64,000 bases of DNA, from contig OZ246007.1 of the NCBI GenBank assembly GCA_965230515.1, positions 3,348,001 to 3,412,000 of the forward strand. The letters are read 5' to 3'. The translations under genes were made by a program, and so were the position numbers. How positions within the stretch are numbered: the first letter of the stretch is position 1; each line of letters starts with the position of its first letter. Source of the stretch: JAJFKB01 sp965230515 (GTDB lineage: Bacteria > Pseudomonadota > Gammaproteobacteria > Pseudomonadales > IMCC2047). Positions 8,495 to 17,011 of this stretch are shown one piece after another. Under the pieces are notes generated by a model. The model ran no database searches and was not told the DNA's origin. It was given only the letters and a program-made list of their open reading frames with translations.

Positions 8495-10114
8495 ATCAAA
8501 TCGCTCAATGTATATGTAGATACTATTCGCAAGCATTATGGTGCTAAGCGTTGCTGCCTGATTGGTATAGGGTTGGTTTTCTCCTGTTCAGTCTATAGTG
8601 CGGACTGGGATATCAAGCCTTCCTTGACACTGCGGGAGATCTATTCAGACAATATCGCCCTGGAGACGGATCAGGAAGAAGATGATTGGGTCACCGATAT
8701 TTCGCCAGGCGTGATTATTACGGCCGATGGTAATCGTCTGGATCTGCAATTCGATTACAGTTTGCAAAACCTGATTTACAGTAACGACAGTGATCGAAAC
8801 AGTTCCAATCACCGCTTAAATACACGGCTGCAAACAGAACTGATCGAAGATATATTCTTCTTCGACGCAAATGCTCGTATCAGTCAACAACTGGTTGATA
8901 GTCGCGAAGGCCTGTCGAATGACCGAATTAGCGGCTCGCAAAATGCGGAAGATGTCTATGGTTACTCCCTGAGTCCCTACATTACTCCCCGACTTGGAGA
9001 TCTGCTCACCGCTGAGATCAGATATACCTATGACTATGTGGATAGCGAAGAGGATAACGTCAATAACAGTTTTTCAGATGATAGCGAAGGGGATCACTTC
9101 AGCGTCAGTCTTGAGAACGGCGATCAACTGGCCAGCATCAGGTTTCAGCTCGATTATGACTCAAGGGAAGTCGATTATGGGGATGGGGATCGCACTGATA
9201 CTGAATTTCTGAGGATATTGGCGGGTTACTGGTTGAACCGGAACTGGAGTATCGATCTGATCAGCAATGACGAAGACAACGAGTTTATCGGTGATCGGGG
9301 CGATAATGATCCTGATGACAGCTACTATGGCGCAGGATTTACCTGGCGCCCTTCAGACACGTTTAATATCAGTTTGGCCTATAATGACCGTACAGATCCT
9401 CGCAGGGACGAAGACGATTCCTTTGCCAGTGGCCAGTTGGAATGGAAACCTACACCGCGAACTGATATTAAGGCGGAATTTGGTAACCGGTTCTTTGGTG
9501 AAACCTATGATTTTAGTTTCAGTCACAGAATGCGAAGATCCAGTTGGCAGATCAGTTATAGCGAGGACATTGGCGATTTTCGTCAGGCGTTCCTTGATTT
9601 TGGCGGGACAGGCAGTCTGATTTGCCCTATCGGTGCCAGTGACCTGCAGCAGTGCCGTATCTTCGATCAAACCCGTCCCCCGGAAATTGGCGAAGAGGTA
9701 ATTGGCTCGCAGGACCAGTTGCCCTCGATCACCAGTGATACCTATATAAGCAAGACTCTGAGAGCTTCCTGGAGTATCAAGGGGGGCAGGAATATTATTA
9801 CTTTCAATGTTAACCGAGAACGTCGAGAGTTCATTGGTGACAATGAGGAAGAAAAGGATTTGGATATTAATGTTAGCTGGTCCTATAAGCTGGCGCCACG
9901 AACGCTCTCTGTGATATCGCTACGCCATGGACAGGAGGAATTTGAAGAGGGTGAAGAGTACGATGACTATACCGTTTCATGGACTATAGCCACACTGGTC
10001 GGAGCAAAATCGAAAGTAGCACTGCAGTTATATTATGTAACGCGTGATGCGGATAGCCAGTTCAATGATTATGACGAGAACAGAGCAACATTGACCTTTC
10101 AGCATGATTTTTAG
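8495..10114 (+). CDS. XrtA/PEP-CTERM system outer-membrane beta-barrel protein
   Basis: Acidic, Asp-rich beta-barrel ending in Phe (FQHDF), the classic outer-membrane signature; it matches the exosortase-linked outer-membrane family TIGR03016. Its signal peptide includes AKRCCLIGIGLVF and cleaves near VYSA-DW. No ATG, GTG or TTG lies in frame before the signal peptide: the first is a TTG at 8573, which would leave only about 10 residues before cleavage. The frame is open back to the kinase stop at 8470. An ATC at 8495 has GGGGAT 6 bases upstream and begins IKSLNVYVDTIRKHYG, so I use it as a tentative rare start; a sequencing error or frameshift is the alternative. From 8495 it is 539 residues. 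It probably acts as the outer-membrane partner of the exporter. Confidence 0.75.
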   Translation: MKSLNVYVDTIRKHYGAKRCCLIGIGLVFSCSVYSADWDIKPSLTLREIYSDNIALETDQEEDDWVTDISPGVIITADGNRLDLQFDYSLQNLIYSNDSDRNSSNHRLNTRLQTELIEDIFFFDANARISQQLVDSREGLSNDRISGSQNAEDVYGYSLSPYITPRLGDLLTAEIRYTYDYVDSEEDNVNNSFSDDSEGDHFSVSLENGDQLASIRFQLDYDSREVDYGDGDRTDTEFLRILAGYWLNRNWSIDLISNDEDNEFIGDRGDNDPDDSYYGAGFTWRPSDTFNISLAYNDRTDPRRDEDDSFASGQLEWKPTPRTDIKAEFGNRFFGETYDFSFSHRMRRSSWQISYSEDIGDFRQAFLDFGGTGSLICPIGASDLQQCRIFDQTRPPEIGEEVIGSQDQLPSITSDTYISKTLRASWSIKGGRNIITFNVNRERREFIGDNEEEKDLDINVSWSYKLAPRTLSVISLRHGQEEFEEGEEYDDYTVSWTIATLVGAKSKVALQLYYVTRDADSQFNDYDENRATLTFQHDF

Positions 10115-10205
10115 TTTCGACTGTGATTTGAGAGACATGCAGATCACAGACAATTGCAGATTCGTGAACAGGCCCAGGCCATCCACCAAGAGTTAACCGT
10201 TTAGC

Positions 10206-11210
10206 ATGTACGAAGCCTTTTATAATCTATCGACCAAGCCTTTTCAGCTAAGTCCGGATCCCCGGTTTTTCTTTGACAGTAGTGTCCATAAAAGGGCGAT
10301 GTCCTATCTTCGGTATGGATTAAGCCAGGGAGAGGGGTTTATTGTTATCACGGGTGGGATAGGGACAGGAAAGACGACTCTGGTACGAAATCTATTCGCA
10401 GAGTTGGATCAACAAAAAATTATTGCGGCTCAGCTGGTCACCACCAGTCTGGATCCGGATGAACTGCTTAAAATTATCTCTTCATCTTTTGGCTTGCCCC
10501 ATGAGGGTTTATCGAAGGCATCGCTGTTAAAGCAATTTGAGAGCTTTTTGAAAAAATGTGATTTTCAGGATAAACGGGTTCTTCTTGTCGTTGACGAGGC
10601 GCAGAATCTGCCGGTTGAAGCTGTAGAGGAATTGCGTATGTTATCCAATTTTCAGACGGATAAACGGTCATTGATTCAGAGCTTCCTGTTGGGTCAGGAG
10701 GAGTTTAGAAAAACAGTTCAATCACCTGGTATGGAACAACTCCGTCAACGCATTATTGCCTCCTGCCATCTGAGCCCACTGGACAAAAAGGAAACAAGGC
10801 TCTATATCGAGCACCGGTTGAAAGAGGTGGGCTGGTCTTCACGTCCGGTAATTACGGATATTGCGTTTGAGCTGATTCACAACTTTACCAATGGTGTCCC
10901 TCGCCGGATTAACGTGTTTTGTGACCGACTGCTGCTTTATGGATATCTTGAAGAGCTGTTTGTGTTCAAGCCTGAAGTGATCAATATTGTTGCCGAAGAA
11001 CTGGCTAAAGAGGTAGCTCGGCCAGAGGATTACGTTGATGAAGCGGAATCGGCCCCAGCGGTTAAGAAAGTGGCACCTCCACCCGTTCAGGATAACAGAG
11101 AGCTTGAACGACAGATTCAGCATATCGAAATGGTAGCGGACTCCCTTCAGTCAGCAGTTCAGGACAAACTCAACTTGCTTAAGCAAGCATTGGGCCTGTT
11201 GAAGAAATAA
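10206..11210 (+). CDS. XrtA system-associated AAA ATPase (ExeA/GspA-like)
   Basis: 334 residues. The start MYEAFYNLSTKPFQLSPDPRFFF is the hallmark of the ExeA-like family TIGR03015. Walker A GGIGTGKTT is at 50-58 and Walker B VLLVVDEAQNL near 125-135, with an arginine-rich sensor region (RQRIIASCHLSPL). The last 60 residues are proline-rich then coiled, possibly for partner binding. No membrane segment is seen, so it is probably cytoplasmic. It always accompanies exosortase polysaccharide clusters, and its exact job there is not settled. It follows the barrel gene after 91 bases and precedes wecB. Confidence 0.9.
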   Translation: MYEAFYNLSTKPFQLSPDPRFFFDSSVHKRAMSYLRYGLSQGEGFIVITGGIGTGKTTLVRNLFAELDQQKIIAAQLVTTSLDPDELLKIISSSFGLPHEGLSKASLLKQFESFLKKCDFQDKRVLLVVDEAQNLPVEAVEELRMLSNFQTDKRSLIQSFLLGQEEFRKTVQSPGMEQLRQRIIASCHLSPLDKKETRLYIEHRLKEVGWSSRPVITDIAFELIHNFTNGVPRRINVFCDRLLLYGYLEELFVFKPEVINIVAEELAKEVARPEDYVDEAESAPAVKKVAPPPVQDNRELERQIQHIEMVADSLQSAVQDKLNLLKQALGLLKK

Positions 11211-11265
11211 AGCCTTTTCCTGTAAATGGCACCTCAATCAAATCTGTTAAAGGAATAATATAATT

Positions 11266-12393
11266 ATGTACCAACTGATCTGTATCGTCGGTGCTCGACC
11301 CAACTTTATGAAAATCGCACCGGTTATGGAAGCTATCAAAAATGAAGCGCAATCTGTAGATGTAAAACTGGTGCACACCGGGCAGCATTATGACGAGAGC
11401 ATGAAGAAGCAGGTTTTTGAGCAGCTGGGAATTCCTGAGCCGGATATTGATCTGGAAGTTGGTTCCGGTTCACATGCTGTGCAAACAGCAGAAGTGATGA
11501 AGCGTTTTGAACCGGTGATGGATGATCTTAAAGCAGATGCTGTTCTGGTTGTTGGCGACGTTAATTCGACTATCGCTTGTGCATTGGTTGCGGTTAAAAA
11601 AGGCGTTCCGGTGATCCATGTGGAGGCAGGATTGCGCAGTAATGATCGTGCGATGCCGGAAGAGATTAACCGAGTACTGACAGACCAGATTTCTGATCTG
11701 CTTTATACAACAGAGCGCAGTGCTGAAAACAATCTGGTTCGTGAAGGAATAGCATCGGAAAGAGTGCGGTTTGTCGGTAATGTCATGATAGACACACTGA
11801 AGAAGCATGTAACACGAGCGACACCGGCTGAAGAGACGCTAAGTAAAATTGCGGGTGAAGCATCCAATGAGTTACAACAAAACTATGCCTTGCTCACCCT
11901 GCATCGACCCTCCAATGTGGATCAAAAAGCAACGCTTGAACCCTTGTTACAGACACTTGTGCAGATCTCCAGGCAGATTCCGATCGTGTTTCCTGTTCAT
12001 CCAAGAACCGCATCCAAAATCGAAGAGTTCGGATTGTCCGATTTAATATCGGAGGCAAATATTGTCACCACCGGACCTATGGGATATATGGAGCTATTGG
12101 GTTTGATGTCTAGCGCAAAAATGGTGCTGACCGATTCCGGGGGCATACAGGAAGAAACAACCGCGCTGGGTGTTCCCTGTATCACACTTCGGGAAAATAC
12201 CGAGCGGCCGATCACAGTAGAGCAGGGCACAAATACCATCGTGGGAACGGATTCACAATTAATTCTCGACACCGTGCAGGAGGTATTAAGCACAGGTGGC
12301 AAACAGGGAAGACAACCGGAATTGTGGGATGGTCAGGCAGCGGTAAGAATTGCCAGGGATCTGGAGGATTGGTTTAAGGGTGGCGAGTTGTAA
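11266..12393 (+). CDS. wecB: non-hydrolysing UDP-N-acetylglucosamine 2-epimerase
   Basis: 375 residues, the usual length. It converts UDP-GlcNAc to UDP-ManNAc, the precursor of ManNAc or ManNAcA units in envelope polysaccharides. Family motifs are all present: GARPNFMK at the N-terminus, HTGQHYDE, VVGDVNS, HVEAGLRS, LTLHRPSNVD and LTDSGGIQEE. The start ATG at 11266 has AAAGGAA upstream. It lies 55 bases after the ATPase gene and is the last gene before the large repeat array, so the polysaccharide probably contains a mannosamine-type sugar. Confidence 0.93.
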   Translation: MYQLICIVGARPNFMKIAPVMEAIKNEAQSVDVKLVHTGQHYDESMKKQVFEQLGIPEPDIDLEVGSGSHAVQTAEVMKRFEPVMDDLKADAVLVVGDVNSTIACALVAVKKGVPVIHVEAGLRSNDRAMPEEINRVLTDQISDLLYTTERSAENNLVREGIASERVRFVGNVMIDTLKKHVTRATPAEETLSKIAGEASNELQQNYALLTLHRPSNVDQKATLEPLLQTLVQISRQIPIVFPVHPRTASKIEEFGLSDLISEANIVTTGPMGYMELLGLMSSAKMVLTDSGGIQEETTALGVPCITLRENTERPITVEQGTNTIVGTDSQLILDTVQEVLSTGGKQGRQPELWDGQAAVRIARDLEDWFKGGEL

Positions 12394-12417
12394 ATAGCCT
12401 ATTCACCTTTGTCCTCA

Positions 12418-13016
12418 CTTTTGCCCTCACCCTAGCCCTTGAAATACCCTTTGGGTGCTCCCAGAGGGAGAGGGTATCAGTTGGTTAGTATTTCCTGCGG
12501 GAGAGGGGGCCGCTTGTTAGTATTTCCCAATGGACATTGTTCCTTCTCCTACTGGGAGAAGGTTAGGATGAGGGTGTAGACAAAGGACATTTCAATGCCT
12601 GGGAAGAGGCTCATGTAGAAATACAACCACTACCAGTCTCAGAAAACAGGCTCACCCACGCTCCATTCAACGGGCACAAACTTAATTCCTTCTCCCTCTG
12701 GGAGAAGGTTAGGAAGAGGGAGTAGTCAAAGGGCATTTTATTGCTGATGAAGAGGCTAATGTAAAAATACAACCACTACCAGTCTCAGAAAACAGGTTTA
12801 CCCACGCTCCACTCAATGGGCACAAATTTATTCCTTCTCCCTCTGGGAGAAGGTTAGGATGAGGGTGTAGTCAAAGGGCATTTTATTGCTGATGAAGAGG
12901 CTAATGTAAAAATACAACCACTACCAGTCTCAGAAAACAGGCTCACCCACGCCCCATTCAACGGGCACAAGCTTAATTCCTTCTCCCTCTGGGAGAAGGT
13001 TAGGATGAGGGTATTA
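12418..13016. repeat. palindromic repeat cluster A with three 146-bp tandem units
   Basis: The gap between wecB and the DUF559 gene is filled by repeats. From 12418 to about 12540 there are single palindromic cores (CCCTCACCCTAGCCC, CCAGAGGGAGAGGG). From 12542 to 13016 a unit of 145-146 bases is repeated in tandem, with the core CCTTCTCCCTCTGGGAGAAG starting at 12542 (variant), 12688, 12833 and 12979. Each unit also carries a spacer containing ACAACCACTACCAGTCTCAG and CACCCACGCTCCA. The cores can fold into stems. They resemble the REP/BIME class of intergenic repeats. Confidence 0.85.
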
Positions 13017-13045
13017 TTAGAGTAAAACCTTGACAAGGAGGTCAT

Positions 13046-13372
13046 ATGAAAACACTGGCTCGAAATCTCAGAAAAAACCAAACAGACGCAGAAAAAATCA
13101 TCTGGTATCAGCTTAGAAACCGCAATCTGTGTGGTTATAAGTTTCGTCGCCAGCATCCCATCGGGAACTACATTGTCGATTTTGTGTGTATTGATAAGAA
13201 GTTAATAATAGAGCTGGATGGTGGGCAGCATCAGTTGCAAAAAGAGGCGGATCTTGAGCGTACAAAGACGCTTAACCAAATGGGTTTCAAGGTGTTACGA
13301 TTTTGGAATAATTCGGTATTGGAGAATCCTGATGCTGTGCTGGGTCAGGTTCTCGGTCTGCTGCAAGCCTGA
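13046..13372 (+). CDS. DUF559-family endonuclease-like protein
   Basis: 108 residues, complete for this family of small restriction-endonuclease-like proteins related to Vsr. The conserved start ARNLRKNQTDAEKIIWYQLR is followed by KFRRQHPIGNYIVDFVC, IIELDGGQH (an Asp and Glu/His that fit a PD-(D/E)xK nuclease core) and VLRFWNNSVLENPDAV. A strong AAGGAGG ribosome-binding site lies 5 bases before the ATG. It follows the 146-bp repeat array directly and has no evident link to polysaccharide synthesis. A role in repeat spread or repair is possible but unproven. Confidence 0.85.
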   Translation: MKTLARNLRKNQTDAEKIIWYQLRNRNLCGYKFRRQHPIGNYIVDFVCIDKKLIIELDGGQHQLQKEADLERTKTLNQMGFKVLRFWNNSVLENPDAVLGQVLGLLQA

Positions 13373-13470
13373 ATTTTCACTAAACGCGGCCAGCAAGAAG
13401 GGAAAAATAATCGTGCAATACATCTCATTTCTGCAATACTTTAGCTACAGTAAATTAAGTGTTGCCAGGA

Positions 13471-14304
13471 ATGATAAAAATCACAAATGCAATGACAGTC
13501 GATGTGGAAGATTATTTTCAGGTTTCCGCATTTGAGGGGTGTATTGGCAGGGATCGTTGGGACACCATGCCCGTCAGAGTTCAAAAGAACACCGAGCGTA
13601 TTCTCGAGCTGTTTTCAGCGCATCAGGTCAAAGCGACCTTCTTTATGCTGGGCTGGGTGGCAGAACGTTTTCCAGAGCTCGTAAAAGCAATTGTCGATCA
13701 AAATCATGAGCTGGCCAGTCACGGATATTCGCACTTTCGTGTCACCAGTCAGACCCGGGACGAGTTCAGTAATGATATTACCCGTACCAAAAAGCTCCTG
13801 GAGGATCTCTCCGGTGTTGAAGTAAAGGGTTATCGTGCCCCCAGTTATTCAATCGGTAAAGCAAACCTTTGGGCGCATGAGGAGATCGAGCAGGCGGGTT
13901 ACCTCTACAGTTCCAGTGTTTACCCGGTCAAAACGGATCTATATGGCTTCCCGGAAGCACCGCGCTACAAGTTTAAATGCCGCGACAAGCTGTTTGAAAT
14001 TCCGATTAGTACTTTTCCATTAGGCAAAAAAAATATACCCATTGGCGGAGGTGGTTATTTCCGGCTTTATCCCTACGCTTTTTCTAAATGGGCGATACAG
14101 ACTGTGAACCAAAAGGAGCAGAAACCGGCCATCTTCTACTTTCATCCCTGGGAGATTGATACCGGGCAGCCCCGACAAAAACAAGCGGGATGGAAATCCC
14201 GGTTTCGTCACTATTTGAATCTGGGACGTATGGAGTCCAGGCTTACCCGCTTGTTGGATGATTTTTCCTGGGGGCGAATGGATCAGGTTTTTCTCGACGG
14301 ATAA
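13471..14304 (+). CDS. XrtA system polysaccharide deacetylase (NodB-like)
   Basis: About 277 residues. The start NAMTVDVEDYFQVSAFE carries the catalytic Asp and metal-binding Asp typical of the exosortase-linked deacetylase family TIGR03006 (DUF3473 tail). The metal His motif is HELASHGYSHF, and YRAPSYSIG and FYFHPWEID complete the active site. It would remove N-acetyl groups from the growing polymer. The start is uncertain: GTG 13459, ATG 13471 and ATG 13492 are all in frame; AGGA touches the ATG at 13471, and none has a well-placed ribosome-binding site. It is followed 52 bases later by the FemAB gene. Confidence 0.9.
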   Translation: MIKITNAMTVDVEDYFQVSAFEGCIGRDRWDTMPVRVQKNTERILELFSAHQVKATFFMLGWVAERFPELVKAIVDQNHELASHGYSHFRVTSQTRDEFSNDITRTKKLLEDLSGVEVKGYRAPSYSIGKANLWAHEEIEQAGYLYSSSVYPVKTDLYGFPEAPRYKFKCRDKLFEIPISTFPLGKKNIPIGGGGYFRLYPYAFSKWAIQTVNQKEQKPAIFYFHPWEIDTGQPRQKQAGWKSRFRHYLNLGRMESRLTRLLDDFSWGRMDQVFLDG

Positions 14305-14356
14305 AATTCTGTCACAAACTATCAATAATAAGCAGTAGAGCAGGCAGACAGTTACC

Positions 14357-15391
14357 TTGAATCAATCGATCAGTATCAAACAGCTAACACCAGCGGATAA
14401 AGAGCGTTGGGACCAATTTGTCAGGGAATCAACCGAGGCAACTTTTTTCCACCTTTCCGGGTGGGCGGATGTGTTGCAGCGAGCGTTTAACCACCGCGGC
14501 CACTACCTTTTTGCCGAGCAAGCCGGACAGATAGTGGGTGTTTTACCGTTAGCAGAGGTGAAAAGCTGGTTGTTCGGGCACTCGTTGGTATCGACACCTT
14601 TTTGTGTGTATGGAGGGCCAGTGGCGGCGAGTCAGGAGATTGCAGATCAACTGGTTGGCCAGGCCTGTGAGATTGCCGAACGGCTCAATGTCGATCATCT
14701 CGAATTACGAAATCGTAGCCGGTTGAAAGAAAGCTGGCCCTGTAAAACCCTTTACCACACTTTTCGCCGCGATATCAGTGCGGATGAAGATGTAAACCTG
14801 AAGGCGATACCGCGCAAACAAAGGGCTGTGGTACGAAAGGCGATCAAAATGGAGCTAGAGTCTGTAAATGACAGTGACATTGGTCCTTTTTATGAAGCGT
14901 ACTCAACCAGTGTCCGAAATCTGGGCACCCCGGTTTTTTCGCGAAAGTATTTTGAAGTGCTGCGCCAGGTGTTTGCGGAACAAAGTGACATTCTGACCAT
15001 CCGTAAGGACGACGAGCTGGTGGCCAGTGTAATGAGTTTTTACTTCAAAGACGAAGTGCTCCCCTATTATGGAGGTGGCACAGCGGCGGCAAGATCTCTC
15101 AAGGGAAATGATTTCATGTACTGGAAGTTAATGTGTGATGCTGCTGAGCGAGGTGTCAGAGTATTTGACTATGGCAGAAGCAAAGAGGGCACCGGTTCTT
15201 TCAGTTTCAAGAAAAACTGGGGGTTTACACCAGAGCCACTCTATTATGAATATTATCTTGTTAAATCTAACGAAATTCCGGATCTAAACCCACTTAACCC
15301 CAAATACCAGATGATGATCAAGTGCTGGCAACGGCTGCCTTTATGGCTTAGTCAGCGTATCGGTCCGATGGTGTCGAAGTACTTGGGATAG
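14357..15391 (+). CDS. XrtA system FemAB-like GNAT protein
   Basis: 344 residues, two tandem GNAT folds as in FemAB peptidyltransferases; matches the exosortase-linked family TIGR03019. Visible landmarks: FFHLSGWADVLQRAF at the start, LPLAEVKSWLFG, PFCVYGGP, IPRKQRAVVRKAI in the middle and FDYGRSKEGTGSFSFKKNWGF near the end. FemAB enzymes transfer amino acids from aminoacyl-tRNA, so this one may add an aminoacyl or acyl group to the polymer. The start is a TTG at 14357 (NQSISIKQLTP) with no better ATG upstream. It is cytoplasmic, with no signal or membrane helix. Confidence 0.88.
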   Translation: MNQSISIKQLTPADKERWDQFVRESTEATFFHLSGWADVLQRAFNHRGHYLFAEQAGQIVGVLPLAEVKSWLFGHSLVSTPFCVYGGPVAASQEIADQLVGQACEIAERLNVDHLELRNRSRLKESWPCKTLYHTFRRDISADEDVNLKAIPRKQRAVVRKAIKMELESVNDSDIGPFYEAYSTSVRNLGTPVFSRKYFEVLRQVFAEQSDILTIRKDDELVASVMSFYFKDEVLPYYGGGTAAARSLKGNDFMYWKLMCDAAERGVRVFDYGRSKEGTGSFSFKKNWGFTPEPLYYEYYLVKSNEIPDLNPLNPKYQMMIKCWQRLPLWLSQRIGPMVSKYLG

Positions 15392-15424
15392 AGGTTGTGA
15401 AGCTATGCTATTTTATCCTCTGAC

Positions 15425-15733
15425 ACGCCATCGCCCTAACCCTCACCCTAGCCCTCTCCCAGAGGGAGAGGGGATTTGTTCGTGGTATCTTCTAAATAGA
15501 GAGAGAGTATCCAAGATTGTCGGGAGTCGAGGTGCTTGGTTATTCCCCGACGAAAGATCTCCGGCCGGTTCCCTCATACTCTGGGATAGGTCTCCGGCTG
15601 GCCCACTCTCCCTTCGGGATAGGTCTCCGGCTGGTCTACTCTCCCTCCGGGATAGGCCTCCGACCGTTCCCCTCTCCCTCTGGGAGCACCCAAAGGGCAT
15701 TTCAAGGGCTAGGGTGAGGGCCAAGGAGAGGGT
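15425..15733. repeat. palindromic repeat cluster B
   Basis: The whole gap between the FemAB and glycosyltransferase genes consists of palindromic cores (CCCTAGCCCTCTCCCAGAGG near 15440, its inverse at 15672-15720) and a tandem unit of about 30 bases built on GATAGGTCTCCGGCTGG (about 15580-15665). The final GGGTGAGGGCCAAGGAGAGG runs into the ribosome-binding site of the next gene. Open frames here are repeat translations, not genes. Confidence 0.85.
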
Positions 15734-15742
15734 GAAGATCCA

Positions 15743-16996
15743 ATGACCAAGCCAGCATTACTGTTTCTCGCACACCGTATTCCCTACCCGCCCAACAAGG
15801 GTGACAAGATACGTTCCTTTAACCTGCTTAAGGCATTGGCGCGGGATTATCGTGTATTTCTCGCAGCTTTTGTTGATGACCAGGAAGACTGGAAATATGA
15901 AACGGAATTAAGAAACTACTGTGCTGAAGTACTACTGCTGGGACTAAAAAGCGGGCAAAAATACCGAACTCTCGGGGCTTTTTTTCGGCATGAAGCTTTA
16001 AGTCTCCCTTATTATCGCAATGTGCGAATGCAAGACTGGGTAGATCGTACAATAGAGGAGCAGCAGATATCGCGGGTTTTTGTATTCTCATCAGCGATGG
16101 CGCAGTACGTAGAGGGCGACTCTTACCAAAATCTACACCGAATTATTGATTTTGTAGACGTGGACTCGGAGAAGTGGCGGGAGTACAGCCGCAGGCACCG
16201 CTGGCCAATGAACTGGTTATACCGGCGGGAGGCAGGGCGTCTGCTCGCATTTGACCGAAAGATATCGAAAGAGTTTGATGCCAGTCTGTTCGTATCGGCA
16301 CAGGAGGCAAAGCTGTTTGCGCAGTTATCTCCTGAATCCGCTGCACAGACTGGTTTTATCAATAACGGAGTTGATGCCGATTACTTTTCTCCGGATCAAC
16401 ACTATGAAAATCCTTACCCCGGCGGGGCGAAGGTACTGGTCTTTACCGGAGCGATGGATTATTGGGCCAATGTGGATGCGGTGGTCTGGTTTGCGGATCA
16501 GGTTTTTCCCAGGGTGTTAAAGTCGATACCGGGTGCCCGTTTCTATATTGTTGGCGCTCGTCCGACGGATCAGGTAAAGAAACTGGCCAATCGGACGCAT
16601 ATTGAGGTTACCGGGTCGGTTAAAGAGATTCGACCCTATCTGGCACATGCCCAGCTGGCGGTCGCGCCCATGAGAATTGCGCGGGGAATACAGAACAAAG
16701 TGCTGGAAGCGATGGCGATGTGTCGACCGGTTATCGCTACCAGGGCGGCAATAGAGGGTATTCCCGGCGTGGAGGGACAGCCGATTTGCGATGATGCGGA
16801 TGGCTTTGCCAACGCCTGTATCGCGTTGTTGCAATCGGAGCAAAACAGAGAACTGGGCGAGAAGAGCCGCAGTTTAGTGCTGAAAGAGTTTAACTGGGAT
16901 CAGAACCTCATTAAACTGGAGGCGCTGCTTGGGGATAGACCGGTACGTAACTATACCAATATGACCTCACAATCTTTGGCTAACGAACGTCAGTAA
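15743..16996 (+). CDS. exosortase A-associated glycosyltransferase (GT4-like, TIGR03087 type)
   Basis: 417 residues. The start LLFLAHRIPYPPNKGDKIRSFN is the signature of the PEP-CTERM/EpsH1 sugar transferase family TIGR03087. The C-terminal Rossmann half has VLVFTGAMDYWANVDAV, the RFYIVGARP strand and the donor-binding segment MRIARGIQNKVLEAMAMCRPVI. It would add one sugar to the lipid-linked repeat unit on the inner face of the membrane. The ribosome-binding region (GGAGAGGGTGAAG) comes from repeat cluster B. The exosortase gene begins 16 bases after its stop. Confidence 0.9.
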   Translation: MTKPALLFLAHRIPYPPNKGDKIRSFNLLKALARDYRVFLAAFVDDQEDWKYETELRNYCAEVLLLGLKSGQKYRTLGAFFRHEALSLPYYRNVRMQDWVDRTIEEQQISRVFVFSSAMAQYVEGDSYQNLHRIIDFVDVDSEKWREYSRRHRWPMNWLYRREAGRLLAFDRKISKEFDASLFVSAQEAKLFAQLSPESAAQTGFINNGVDADYFSPDQHYENPYPGGAKVLVFTGAMDYWANVDAVVWFADQVFPRVLKSIPGARFYIVGARPTDQVKKLANRTHIEVTGSVKEIRPYLAHAQLAVAPMRIARGIQNKVLEAMAMCRPVIATRAAIEGIPGVEGQPICDDADGFANACIALLQSEQNRELGEKSRSLVLKEFNWDQNLIKLEALLGDRPVRNYTNMTSQSLANERQ

Positions 16997-17011
16997 AGGG
17001 GAGAGCATTCG

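Noticed and set aside
12542..13016. Possible CRISPR array
   Set aside because: Units are 146 bases in tandem with near-identical spacers, and there are no cas genes; it is a tandem repeat.
15405..15746. Open frames between FemAB and the next glycosyltransferase
   Set aside because: They translate palindromic repeats on both strands (SPLPEGEG-like and SRRES-like strings) and have no family features.
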